Shown: one piece after another, positions 53,624 through 61,658 of the stretch
Position numbering within the stretch: position 1 is the first letter of the stretch
Layout of the letters: each line of letters starts with the position of its first letter
Source of the DNA: DATHBD01 sp035296325
GTDB taxonomy: Bacteria > Actinomycetota > Actinomycetes > Mycobacteriales > Micromonosporaceae
NCBI GenBank assembly: GCA_035296325.1
Contig: DATHBD010000020.1
Location: 7,634-71,633, forward strand
Direction: 5' to 3'
Length of the DNA stretch: 64,000 bases
Notes under the pieces: model-generated
Database searches by the model: none
Told to the model about the DNA's origin: nothing
Seen by the model: the letters and a program-made list of their open reading frames with translations, nothing else
Program-made: the position numbers and the translations under genes

Positions 53624-54787
53624 GTGACGCACGTGTCTGAGCGCAACGAGGTGGAACCGGCCGACGACAGCCCGAGCAGGCCAACCGGCACACCGGAGCG
53701 GCAGCCGTGGCTTGCCGGAAACGGTCGCCGCCGCCGGACCGTGACGTACGCCGACGCCGGGGTGTCGATCCACGCCGGTGAACGGGCCGTGGAGCTGCTG
53801 AAGACGAAGGTGCACCGGACGCACCGCCCCGAGGTGATGGGTGATCTCGGTGGGTTCGCCGGGCTGTTCCGGCTCACTTCGTCGAAGTACCGCAGCCCGA
53901 TCCTGGCCGCCTCGACCGACGGGGTCGGCACCAAGCTCGCCATCGCCCAGGCGATGAACATCCACGACACGGTCGGCATCGATCTGGTCGCCATGGTCGT
54001 CGACGACCTGGTGGCCTGCGGTGCCGAGCCGCTCTTCCTGCTCGACTACATCGCCTGTGGCGAGGTCGTGCCGGACCGGGTGGCCGAAATCGGTGCCGGC
54101 ATCGCGGACGGCTGCCGGTACGCCGGTTGTGCGCTGCTCGGCGGCGAAACGGCGGAACACCCCGGCGTGATGCGCCCCGATGAGTACGACATCTCAGGCA
54201 CCGGCGTGGGCGTCGTCGAGGAGGACGAGATCCTCGGCCGGGACCGCGTCGAAGTCGGTGACGTGGTGATCGCGCTGGGCTCCTCCGGGCTGCACTCCAA
54301 CGGATACTCCCTGGTCCGCCACGTGCTGCTGGGCGCCGCCCGGATGCGGCTGGAGAGCGTGGTCGAGGAGTTCGGGCGTCAGCGCACTCTCGGCGAGGAG
54401 TTGCTGACCCCCACCAAGATCTACGCCAAGGACTGTCTCGACCTGATGAAAGAGGCCGACATCCACGCGTACGCCCACGTCACCGGCGGCGGCATCCCCG
54501 GCAACCTGGTACGGGTGCTGCCCGATCACGCCGACGCGGTGGTGGACCGGTCCACCTGGCGGCCGCAGGCGATCTTCGACCTGGTGCAGACCAAGGGGAA
54601 GATCGAGAACATGGAGATGGAGAGCACCTTCAACATGGGGATCGGCATGCTCGCGGCGGTCGCCCCGGACGACGCCGACCGCGCACTCGCGTTCCTCACC
54701 GGGCGCAACATCAACGCCTGGCAGGTCGGCGAGGTCATCGAAGGCACCGGCACGGTGCAGATGGTCGGGTCGCACACCCGCGGCTGA
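53624..54787 (+). CDS. purM: Phosphoribosylformylglycinamidine cyclo-ligase
   Basis: A 387-residue AIR synthetase that closes the imidazole ring. GTG 53624 follows AAGGGGAG. The first about 40 residues are a variable extension; the family core begins TYADAGVSIHAGERAVELLK. Motifs ASTDGVGTKLAIA, MVVDDLVACGAEPLFLLDYIACG, GGETAEHPGVM and HVTGGGIPGNLVRVLP are intact. It is followed by the radical SAM gene after 58 bp, so the RiPP genes may be read through from the purine promoter. Confidence 0.95.
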   Translation: MTHVSERNEVEPADDSPSRPTGTPERQPWLAGNGRRRRTVTYADAGVSIHAGERAVELLKTKVHRTHRPEVMGDLGGFAGLFRLTSSKYRSPILAASTDGVGTKLAIAQAMNIHDTVGIDLVAMVVDDLVACGAEPLFLLDYIACGEVVPDRVAEIGAGIADGCRYAGCALLGGETAEHPGVMRPDEYDISGTGVGVVEEDEILGRDRVEVGDVVIALGSSGLHSNGYSLVRHVLLGAARMRLESVVEEFGRQRTLGEELLTPTKIYAKDCLDLMKEADIHAYAHVTGGGIPGNLVRVLPDHADAVVDRSTWRPQAIFDLVQTKGKIENMEMESTFNMGIGMLAAVAPDDADRALAFLTGRNINAWQVGEVIEGTGTVQMVGSHTRG

Positions 54788-54845
54788 ACCGCGCCTCGTC
54801 GCCCCTTGACGCGTATCGTCGGGTTCCGAGCGTTGGAGGGTGCCG

Positions 54846-55952
54846 GTGGCGTGGTCGGGCATGCGAGGGATCGCTGCGATCCCCGGATATGTCGTGCTCC
54901 AGCCCACGACGCTGTGCAATCTCGATTGCACATACTGCTACCTGCCGCACCGGGCGCAGGATCGGCGCATGTCGGCGCAGGTCGCCCGCGCCGTGGCCGA
55001 CTCCGTCAACTCCTGGGCGGCTGAGAACGACCGCTTCTCCGTGGTGTGGCACGGCGGCGAGCCGCTCGCCGCCGGGCGGGAGGCACTGGCCGAGCTGATG
55101 GCGCCCTTCGTCGGCGTGGAGCACCACATCCAGACCAACGCGACGCTCATCGACGACGAGTGGTGCGAGTTCTTCGGCACGCACGGAGTCCGGGTCAGCG
55201 TCAGCGTGGACGGCCCCGCCGACGCCAACGGCGAGCGGGTGACCCGGGCCGGGCGGCCCGCGTACCAGCGGATCATCCGCGGAGTCGAGGCCCTGCGCCG
55301 GCACGGCATCGGCTTCTCCGCACTGTGCGTGGTGGCCGCACCGCGGCCCGGGCTGGCCGCCGAGTTGTACGCCTACTTCCTTGACCTGGGCTGCGACGTG
55401 CTCGGCATCAACATCGAGGAGCAGGAGGGGGTCAACGCCCGCTCCAACGCGTTCGCGTCCGATGCGGTCCGCGCGTTCTGGTGCGAACTGGTGGCCGCGT
55501 GGCGGCGGGATCCGCGGATCCATCTCCGCGAGATCGAGTGGGTGCTGCGGTACGCCCAGGCGGTCCTCGATGGGGCGGCCGACGAGGTGCTGCCCCGATC
55601 ACTGGACCCGATCCCAACCGTCGCGACCGACGGGCGGGTGTTTCTGCTGTCCCCGGAGCTCGCCGGCTTCACCGATTCCGGGTACGGCGACTTCTCCTCA
55701 GGCAACGTCCTGCGTACCCCGCTGCATCGCCTGCTCGTGGACGCGGCGTCGTCGGCCGGCTGGATTCCGGAGTATCTGAACGGGGTCGAGGCCTGCCGGG
55801 CGCAGTGCTCCTACTTCGGGTTCTGCGGCGGCGCACATGCCGCCAACCGGTACTTCGAGCACGGCCGCTTCGACGGGACCGTGACGAACCACTGCAGGAA
55901 CAGCAAGATCCGTCTACTGGAGGGAGTACTGGATCATGCCGGAGCATCGTGA
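54846..55952 (+). CDS. Radical SAM/SPASM peptide maturase, cyclophane-forming type (AmcB-like)
   Basis: A 368-residue enzyme. GTG 54846 is chosen because TTGGAGGG lies just upstream. The radical SAM cluster motif CNLDCTYC (Cys24, Cys28, Cys31) is near the N-terminus, with VVWHGGEPLAAG and IQTNATLIDDEW as further SAM-binding signatures. A C-terminal SPASM region carries CRAQCSYFGFCGG (Cys317, Cys321, Cys327) and Cys350 for an auxiliary cluster. Such enzymes join an aromatic ring carbon to the beta-carbon of a residue two positions later, making three-residue cyclophanes. The gene overlaps by 17 bp a small gene with matching Phe/Trp-X-Asn motifs. The AmcB label is from memory of the family; the radical SAM/SPASM call is firm. 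Confidence 0.88.
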   Translation: MAWSGMRGIAAIPGYVVLQPTTLCNLDCTYCYLPHRAQDRRMSAQVARAVADSVNSWAAENDRFSVVWHGGEPLAAGREALAELMAPFVGVEHHIQTNATLIDDEWCEFFGTHGVRVSVSVDGPADANGERVTRAGRPAYQRIIRGVEALRRHGIGFSALCVVAAPRPGLAAELYAYFLDLGCDVLGINIEEQEGVNARSNAFASDAVRAFWCELVAAWRRDPRIHLREIEWVLRYAQAVLDGAADEVLPRSLDPIPTVATDGRVFLLSPELAGFTDSGYGDFSSGNVLRTPLHRLLVDAASSAGWIPEYLNGVEACRAQCSYFGFCGGAHAANRYFEHGRFDGTVTNHCRNSKIRLLEGVLDHAGAS

Positions 55953-56139
55953 CCCCGTCACGGACCGGGTGCACCGGGCTGCCGACGGCCTCGCCAGACT
56001 GCTGTCCGAGGCCACCGCGGCACGGCTCGCCAGAGCTGAGATCGCTGGGGGTGGGGCCGACGGCGGCAGCGCCGTCTGCGCCTGGAACCACTTCGAGAAC
56101 ATCCCGACGTTCTACAACTGGAACAACCGACCACGCTGA
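55936..56139 (+). CDS. RiPP precursor peptide, multiple-cyclophane type (AmcA-like)
   Basis: A 67-residue peptide with a strong GGAGGGAG site inside the end of the maturase gene, so translation is coupled. Residues 1-45 form a charged, helical leader (RVHRAADGLARLLSEATAARLARAEI) ending in GGG and GGS. Residues 46-67 are the likely core: AVCAWNHFENIPTFYNWNNRP. It holds three aromatic-X-Asn triplets (Phe53-Glu-Asn55, Phe59-Tyr-Asn61, Trp62-Asn-Asn64) and a Trp50-Asn-His52. These fit three-residue cyclophane sites. No dedicated protease or exporter gene is adjacent. It ends 101 bp before the stop of the convergent DUF3073 gene. Confidence 0.82.
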   Translation: MPEHRDPVTDRVHRAADGLARLLSEATAARLARAEIAGGGADGGSAVCAWNHFENIPTFYNWNNRPR

Positions 56140-56240
56140 CGGACCGCGACCCGGGTACGCGGCAGAGCCCGCATGCCCAGGTCGCGTTCCGGTGTCAGTC
56201 CGCGCTCGCTGCGTGGCAGCCCACCGGCGGGGGTCGAGGG

Positions 56241-56468
56241 TCAGCGCCGCCTGGCGGCACCGGGGCCCCGGTCGAAGTCGTCCTCTTCGACCGGATCGTC
56301 CTCTTCCGCATCGTCGGCTGAGTCTGCGGCATCCCCGAACTTGCTGTCGCTCGCTCGGCCGCTACTCGCGAGCTCCCGCTGCAAGGCGGTGAGGTCGGTG
56401 TCCGGTGAGTGATATTTCAACTCACGGGCCACTCTTGTCTGCTTGGCCTTCGCACGGCCTCGCCCCAT
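56241..56468 (-). CDS. DUF3073 domain protein
   Basis: A 75-residue protein. ATG 56468 (GAGGGGG upstream) gives MGRGRAKAKQTRVARELKYHSPDTDLTALQRELA, the conserved DUF3073 start, followed by an acidic tail (DSADDAEEDDPVEEDDFDRG). The basic N-terminus and acidic C-terminus suggest a small nucleic-acid or protein-binding role, not shown. In S. coelicolor, as I recall, a DUF3073 gene directly follows purM; here two RiPP genes lie between. Confidence 0.9.
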   Translation of the reverse strand: MGRGRAKAKQTRVARELKYHSPDTDLTALQRELASSGRASDSKFGDAADSADDAEEDDPVEEDDFDRGPGAARRR

Positions 56469-56697
56469 GGCTCGACCCCCTCGCACAGAAATACGGGGCA
56501 GCCATGACCGGCGCGCCCCGACAACGTCAGGCATCACTCGTGGCTCTTACGGTACATGTCGGGGGCAAGGTTCGGCATCCCAGCCCTCCGGACATTCCGG
56601 TGGCGTTGATAACCGATCGGGCTGCTTCCGGTAACCCCCAAGCCCCGAGTACGGTCGTCACCCCGGTTGCCTATTCCTACCATGCGCGGGCGGTGCG

Positions 56698-57774
56698 TCA
56701 GCGCTCGCGGGGCAGGCGAATCGTCCGCAGCCGACCCACGTCGGCCATCCGGCGCTCAGCCAGCCGATCGGCCGCCACCGCGGGTGGTACACCGTCGGTT
56801 TCCGCCTGGCGCAGGATGCGCAGCGTGGTGTCGTAGATCCTGGTGGCCCGCGCCCGGGCCCGATCGAAGTTGAACCCCTCGATCTCGTCGGCCACCTGGA
56901 TCACGCCGCCGGCGTTCACCACGTAGTCCGGCGCGTACAGGATGCCCCGGTCGGCGAGCAGCTTCTCGATTCCCGGGTGGGCCAGCTGGTTGTTGGCACC
57001 ACCGGCCACGATCCTGGCGCGCAGCGCCGGGACCGTCTCGTCGTTGAGGGCGCCGCCGAGCGCGCACGGCGCGTACACATCGAGGTCCGCGCCCACCAGT
57101 GCCGCGGTGTCCGCGACCAGGTCGACCTGCGGCACGGTCTGCCGGGCCCACTCCAGGGCACGTTCGGAGATGTCGGTGGCCACGATGTCGGCGCCGTCGG
57201 CGAGCAGGTGCCCGGTGAGGTGCCGCCCCACCTTGCCCAGCCCGGCGATGCCGACCCGCCGCCCGGCCAGGGTGGGCCGGCCCCAGCGGTGCTCGGCGGC
57301 GGCCCGCATGCCCTGGAACACGCCGTACGCGGTCAGCACGGAGGAGTCGCCCGCACCGCCGTGCACCTCGGACCGGCCGGTGACGTACCGGGTCTCAGTG
57401 GCCACCACGTCCATGTCCTGCACGTACGTCCCGACGTCGCAGGCGGTGTAGTAACGGCCGCCGAGCGCCTCGACGAACCGGCCGTACGCCCGGAGCAGTG
57501 GCTCGGTCTTGATCGTCTCCGGGTCGCCCCAGATCACCGCCTTGCCTCCACCGAGGTCGAGCCCGGCCATCGCGTTCTTGTACGCCATCGCCCGGGACAA
57601 CTCGAGCGCGTCGTGGACCGCGGCGTCCTCACTCGGGTACGGATGGAACCTGGTGCCGCCCAGTGCCGGGCCGAGCGCGGTGGAGTAGATCGCGATGATC
57701 GCCCGCAGCCCGCTCGCCTTGTCCTGACAGAAGACCACCTGCTCGTGGCCTGCACCGTTGCTCAACACGCCCAT
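56698..57774 (-). CDS. vdh: Valine (branched-chain amino acid) dehydrogenase
   Basis: A 358-residue Glu/Leu/Phe/Val dehydrogenase family enzyme, deaminating branched-chain amino acids with NAD. ATG 57774 is taken as start; an in-frame TTG at 57783 is possible. The catalytic Lys lies in MAYKNAMAGLDLGGGKAVIWGDP, the NAD fold in VGIAGLGKVGRHL, and GGANNQLAHPG is typical. Its position between DUF3073 and the gene preceding bldC matches the location of Streptomyces vdh, which favours valine dehydrogenase. In that genus it feeds acyl-CoA precursor supply. Confidence 0.9.
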   Translation of the reverse strand: MGVLSNGAGHEQVVFCQDKASGLRAIIAIYSTALGPALGGTRFHPYPSEDAAVHDALELSRAMAYKNAMAGLDLGGGKAVIWGDPETIKTEPLLRAYGRFVEALGGRYYTACDVGTYVQDMDVVATETRYVTGRSEVHGGAGDSSVLTAYGVFQGMRAAAEHRWGRPTLAGRRVGIAGLGKVGRHLTGHLLADGADIVATDISERALEWARQTVPQVDLVADTAALVGADLDVYAPCALGGALNDETVPALRARIVAGGANNQLAHPGIEKLLADRGILYAPDYVVNAGGVIQVADEIEGFNFDRARARATRIYDTTLRILRQAETDGVPPAVAADRLAERRMADVGRLRTIRLPRER

Positions 57775-57895
57775 GGAGGTCAACCCTAGTGCGGGTCGCG
57801 CCGGTGGCGCGGGCGCGCAGGGCGCCCGGCGGCGCGCAAGCCGGGCGACGCATGGCCGCGAGCACGGGCCAAGCCGTCCATGGGACGATCGCGCA

Positions 57896-58735
57896 GTGCC
57901 GTCGCTGTTCGCGTCGTACCTCCGGGTGTATGAGCCACTGGCCGCGTTCGACCGTGAGCGGCGGCTCTACTGGCGCCGCTACGTGCGCGAGGGTCGGGCG
58001 ATCGGGCCGCTGGAGGGTCCGGGGCGCCAGCGCATCGCCGTGCTGGAGGCGCTCGGCGCCAACTGGACCCGGCTGCCGGACCTGCCCGACGAGGCGTACG
58101 TCCTGGAGGCCGACGACACGCTGCTGGTCTGCCCCTGGAACCTGCGGGTAAGGGTCGCCGAGGCGGCCCTCACCGCGCGGGACGGGGTGCCCGGGGTGAT
58201 CGCCGACGCCTTCGTGCCGCCGCGCTTCGCCGGCCTGGCGAAAAGCGTGGTGGACGACTGGCGCAGCGGAAACCGGGTGCTGGAGCACGGTCTTCCCCGG
58301 GTGCACGAGCAGGTGACGACGTGGGGCGTTCCGCTGCGCTGGTTCGGCTTCGTCGACCTGACCGAGCGGGAGTTGTCGCTGCGCCCGGGTCGCCGGGTGC
58401 TGCGGTACCGCACCGAGATCGCCAAGGCCCGGCGCCGTGCCAACAAGGCGAGCGCCGTGCTGCGCCGGGGGATCGGGGACGCCCCGATCACCTCCGCGGT
58501 GGAGGAGACCGCACGCTGGCTGGAGCAGTTCCACCCGCGCTCCGTGGTCGAACTGGACTACGGCGGCCTGGTTTCCCTGCTGTCCGACGACGCGCTGCGC
58601 GAGGACGACTCGCCCGGCCTGGTCGCGGCGGGGCTGGGCGCGGTGGCGCGCGGCGATGGCGAGGCGGCGACCGAGGCGTACGAGAAGCTGGTCGATCGCT
58701 GGCGCGCGGTGCGCCTACTTGAGCGCTATAACTAA
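57896..58735 (+). CDS. Conserved hypothetical protein of the vdh-bldC interval
   Basis: A 279-residue soluble protein. GTG 57896 gives VPSLFASYLRVYEPLAAFDRERRLYWRRYV, which looks like the conserved N-terminus; the frame upstream is Gly/Arg-rich and antisense-like. It has no membrane segment and no catalytic motif I recognise. A protein of similar size and place lies between vdh and bldC in Streptomyces as I recall. It is divergent from vdh with 121 bp between the starts. Its stop overlaps the stop of a small low-GC ORF on the other strand. Confidence 0.8.
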   Translation: MPSLFASYLRVYEPLAAFDRERRLYWRRYVREGRAIGPLEGPGRQRIAVLEALGANWTRLPDLPDEAYVLEADDTLLVCPWNLRVRVAEAALTARDGVPGVIADAFVPPRFAGLAKSVVDDWRSGNRVLEHGLPRVHEQVTTWGVPLRWFGFVDLTERELSLRPGRRVLRYRTEIAKARRRANKASAVLRRGIGDAPITSAVEETARWLEQFHPRSVVELDYGGLVSLLSDDALREDDSPGLVAAGLGAVARGDGEAATEAYEKLVDRWRAVRLLERYN

Positions 58736-58908
58736 TTTGGGCAGAAGGTCATTTTCGCGCCATCTGCACTAGGCCAGGACAGGCCGAATCCATCGTCTTC
58801 GTATGCGGTTGTTGCACAGAGCGTAAGTTTTCCTCTCCTATATCGCCGATTCGTCAGTACAAAAGGGAAAATCCCCGATTCATCATCCAACCATCTAGCG
58901 ACCTTCAT
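58732..58908 (-). CDS. Small ORF with atypical (low-GC) codon use
   Basis: A 58-residue ORF from ATG 58908 with sequence MKVARWLDDESGIFPFVLTN at the start and RRGKLTLCATTAYEDDGFGLSW further on. The amino-acid composition is balanced and protein-like, but codons such as aga, gat, gaa, ttt, gta, aaa and aat are rare in the neighbouring genes. No clear ribosome-binding site is visible. It may be a relic or a recently acquired gene, or an accidental ORF within an AT-richer control region upstream of bldC. I recognise no family. Confidence 0.35.
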   Translation of the reverse strand: MKVARWLDDESGIFPFVLTNRRYRRGKLTLCATTAYEDDGFGLSWPSADGAKMTFCPN

Positions 58909-59011
58909 CCGTTCGGCCCATGTCGGACATCGGGGACTAGCCGGACCATGGAAACGCCTCGGCCGGCGGGACCCCGGCCGTCGTCTATGAGGCACCTGTG
59001 GAGGAGTAACG

Positions 59012-59221
59012 ATGGCATCGCGCACGCACGAACCCGAGCCGCTGCTCACGCCGGCCGAAGTTGCATCCATGTTCCGCGTTGACCCGAAGACCGTGACTCG
59101 GTGGGCCAAGGCGGGCAAGCTCAGCGCTATTCGGACCCTCGGTGGGCACCGTCGATACCGTGAGTCCGAAGTACGTGCCCTCCTGCAGGGCCAGATTCCC
59201 ACGCAGCGCGTGGGCGACTGA
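59012..59221 (+). CDS. bldC: BldC, MerR-like developmental transcription regulator
   Basis: A 69-residue DNA-binding protein with GTGGAGGAG upstream of ATG 59012. The sequence EPLLTPAEVASMFRVDPKTVTRWAKAG followed by LSAIRTLGGHRRYRESEVRALL is nearly the same as Streptomyces BldC. It is a lone winged HTH without an effector domain. BldC binds direct repeats cooperatively and delays development and sporulation. Its place after vdh and the unknown gene also matches Streptomyces. Confidence 0.96.
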   Translation: MASRTHEPEPLLTPAEVASMFRVDPKTVTRWAKAGKLSAIRTLGGHRRYRESEVRALLQGQIPTQRVGD

Positions 59222-59228
59222 ATCACCC

Positions 59229-59246
59229 CGCCTCCGTCGGGAGGCG
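59229..59246 (+). terminator. Hairpin terminator after bldC
   Basis: CGCCTCC-GTCG-GGAGGCG, 7-bp perfect stem, starts 8 bp after the bldC stop codon. Confidence 0.65.
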
Positions 59247-59332
59247 AGTCCTACGGGGGCGAGGGTAGCGCGCGGCGCCACCCCGCCCCCTGTTGTGTTC
59301 CCACCCATGTCCGGCACCCGGCACCCGGCGGC

Positions 59333-59716
59333 TCAGGCGTCGCCGAGCGAGATGCGCAGCCCGACGGTTCCCGCTTCACCGCGGCGCCACGTACTCAGCG
59401 TGATCGTGAGCGGGCCGGTCAGCCAGTACTTGCGCTTCAGTAGTCCGCGCACCCGGCGGGCCCCCGGGCCGTCCAGGATCGTGGCGGTGCCCGGGACGGC
59501 CGGGCCCAGTGGCTTGCCGCGCAGTGTGCAGGGCGCCACGGTGACGCGCCCGTCGCGCCGGATCCGTTTCACCTTGCCCGAGTCCGCCACCGTCCAGACG
59601 ACCAGGTGGTCGCCGTCACGCGCCGCCCAGACCGGGGTCGGGACTCCGGTTCCATCCCGCCGGAACGTCGTCACCAGGACATATTTGGCCGCCGCGAGTT
59701 CAGTGAACGTGGTCAT
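59333..59716 (-). CDS. PPOX-class F420-dependent oxidoreductase family protein
   Basis: A 127-residue split-barrel flavin/F420 protein. MTTFTELAAAKYVLVTTFRRDGTGVPTPVWAARDGDHLVVWTVADSGKVKRIRRDGRVTVAPC matches the compact subgroup annotated as PPOX-class F420-dependent. The cofactor (F420 rather than FMN or haem) is inferred from the subgroup. It lies 9 bp after the quinone oxidoreductase gene on the same strand and is probably in one operon with it. Confidence 0.85.
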   Translation of the reverse strand: MTTFTELAAAKYVLVTTFRRDGTGVPTPVWAARDGDHLVVWTVADSGKVKRIRRDGRVTVAPCTLRGKPLGPAVPGTATILDGPGARRVRGLLKRKYWLTGPLTITLSTWRRGEAGTVGLRISLGDA

Positions 59717-59725
59717 CCCGCCACG

Positions 59726-60691
59726 CTAATCCCGATTCACCGTCAGCAGCACCTTTCCGACATGCTCGCTCGAGGCCACGAGTTGGTGCGCCTGGGCCGC
59801 CTCGGGCAGCGGAAACCGACGATCGACGATCGGCCGGATCCGCCCCTGCTCGACGAGTGGCCAGACGTCCCGCCGTACGCCGGCAATGATGTCCGCCTTC
59901 TGCGCCGCAGGCCTGGCGCGCAGCGTGGTCGCGGCCAGGCTGATCCGCTTGGCCATCAGCGCGGCCAGGTCCACCTCGGCCCGGCGGCCCCCCTGCAGGC
60001 CGATGATGACCAGGCGACCGTCGGGTGCCAGGGCGGCGATGTTCCGAGCGAGATAATCGCCGCCGACAATGTCCAGCACCACATCGACCGGTCCGGCCCG
60101 CGCCACGAAGTCTTCAGTCGAATAGTCGATCGTGACGTCGGCCCCGAGCTCTCTGAGTACGCCGTGCTTGGCCGCCCGCGCGGTGGTCACCACCCGCGCC
60201 CCGAGCGCCACCGCGAACTGGATGGCGAACGTCCCGATGCCGCTGCCGCCACCATGGATCAGCACCGTTTCGCCGGGCTGGAGCCTGGCCACGCCGATCA
60301 GGTTGGACCACACCGTGCCCGCCACCTCCGGGAGCGCTGCGGCGTCGGCCAGGCTCACTCCGGCCGGCACCGGCAGGACCTGGCCGGCCGGCACGGTGAC
60401 CCGTTCCGCGTACCCGCCACCGGCGAGCAGCGCGCAGACCGGGTCACCGATCGCCCACCCGACGACGCCGTCGCCGAACTCCGCGATCCGGCCGGAGCAT
60501 TCCAGGCCCGGGTACGCCGAAACGCCCGGCGGCGGCGGATAGCGCCCTTCCCGCTGCAGGAGGTCGGCCCGGTTCACGGCGGTGGCGACGACGTCGATGA
60601 GCACCTCGCCGGGTGCGGGCACCGGGTCGGGTACCTCTCGCCAGGCCAGCACGTCGGGGCCGCCCGGCTCGATGATCTCGATGGCATGCAC
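59726..60691 (-). CDS. Zinc-binding-dehydrogenase-type NAD(P)H quinone oxidoreductase (PIG3-like)
   Basis: A 321-residue medium-chain dehydrogenase. GTG 60691 gives VHAIEIIEPGGPDVLAWREVPDP, the usual start; the longer frame upstream is not conserved. Motifs: GEVLIDVVATAVNRADLLQREGRYPPPPG (PIG3/QOR signature), CALLAGGGYAERV, and NADPH-binding HGGGSGIGTFAIQ. No structural zinc Cys cluster is present, as usual for quinone oxidoreductases. It reduces quinones or enones with NADPH. Confidence 0.92.
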   Translation of the reverse strand: MHAIEIIEPGGPDVLAWREVPDPVPAPGEVLIDVVATAVNRADLLQREGRYPPPPGVSAYPGLECSGRIAEFGDGVVGWAIGDPVCALLAGGGYAERVTVPAGQVLPVPAGVSLADAAALPEVAGTVWSNLIGVARLQPGETVLIHGGGSGIGTFAIQFAVALGARVVTTARAAKHGVLRELGADVTIDYSTEDFVARAGPVDVVLDIVGGDYLARNIAALAPDGRLVIIGLQGGRRAEVDLAALMAKRISLAATTLRARPAAQKADIIAGVRRDVWPLVEQGRIRPIVDRRFPLPEAAQAHQLVASSEHVGKVLLTVNRD

Positions 60692-60766
60692 GGGTCCATC
60701 GTCCGGTAGCCGTTGCGGGCCTGCCATCCGGAGTGGCGTTCGCGCCGGGGGTGGCACAATCGGCCG

Positions 60767-61411
60767 ATGGATGGCGCACTTCCGGCGGCGGTGGCACACC
60801 TCCGCGAGGTGTTCGCCCGCTATCCGCGTCGGGCGGTGCTCGACGGCTGCCCGCACTGCCGGGGGTCGGTATCGGTCGCAGACCACGATCTCTACTCGCT
60901 GACCATCAGTCTCGGCAACACCGTCGGCGACACCGCGGACGTGAAAAGCCTGCTGCCGATGCTGCTGGAGCGGCTGGTCAGCTCAACGGAGCTGGATGCG
61001 AACATCGTTCTGGGAAAGCTGCCCCGCGAGCAGTGGCGTACCTGGCCCGACGTCGAGCAGCGCGCTGTCGAGGCGTATCTCGACGCGGTGTGGCGGTCGC
61101 TGTTGGCGGCCTATCCGTCGCAGGTAGGGTCGTTCACCGACCCGACCGACTTCCTCGACGCCGTCGCCGTCGCCGGCCAGAGCATCGACCGGTATCTCGA
61201 CGTCTGGGATCTGGCCGACGGGTCGGCGGCAGACCGTCACCTGGCCGAGACGGTGACCGGCGGCAAGGGCGGCGCCAGTGAGCACCGCAGCCTGGACAGG
61301 TGGCTGCAGCGCGAGTCGGTCCGCGCCCGCTTGGAGCGTGCCCTCGAGCGCGACCTCGACCGGCCCTGGGCCGGCGACCTCGCGCTGGCGCACGATTTCC
61401 TCCGGACGTGA
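60767..61411 (+). CDS. Hypothetical protein with N-terminal CxxC
   Basis: A 214-residue soluble protein from ATG 60767. Residues about 20-35 contain LDGCPHCRGSVSV, a CxxC that could bind metal. The rest is helical (SLLPMLLERLVSS, QRAVEAYLDAVWRSLLAAYPS), ending with RALERDLDRPWAGDLALAHDFLRT. I recognise no family. It is divergent from the quinone oxidoreductase, with only 75 bp between starts. Confidence 0.75.
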   Translation: MDGALPAAVAHLREVFARYPRRAVLDGCPHCRGSVSVADHDLYSLTISLGNTVGDTADVKSLLPMLLERLVSSTELDANIVLGKLPREQWRTWPDVEQRAVEAYLDAVWRSLLAAYPSQVGSFTDPTDFLDAVAVAGQSIDRYLDVWDLADGSAADRHLAETVTGGKGGASEHRSLDRWLQRESVRARLERALERDLDRPWAGDLALAHDFLRT

Positions 61412-61658
61412 CGACACCGGTCAGCCCGGGCCGGTAGCGGCGCGGTGCGGCGCGGGCCCCGCTCCATAACCGACGTTTCAGGAATGGCCCGGGATCGGGC
61501 TTTCCCCCGACTTCTCGGATTAGGTCTGTTCGCCCCCATTGTGGCCGGCGTTTGTTGCGCGCCGGAAAGTCGGCGCGAAATTGGCGCCCAGAGATGTGCA
61601 ACGATGACTCCCGCCACTGGTCGTGGTGGGTTGTTTTATCGAGGACTGGAGAGACTTC

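Noticed and set aside
54806..54845. TTGACG upstream of the radical SAM gene as a promoter
   Set aside because: No acceptable -10 hexamer lies 16-19 bp downstream, so a separate promoter is not supported.
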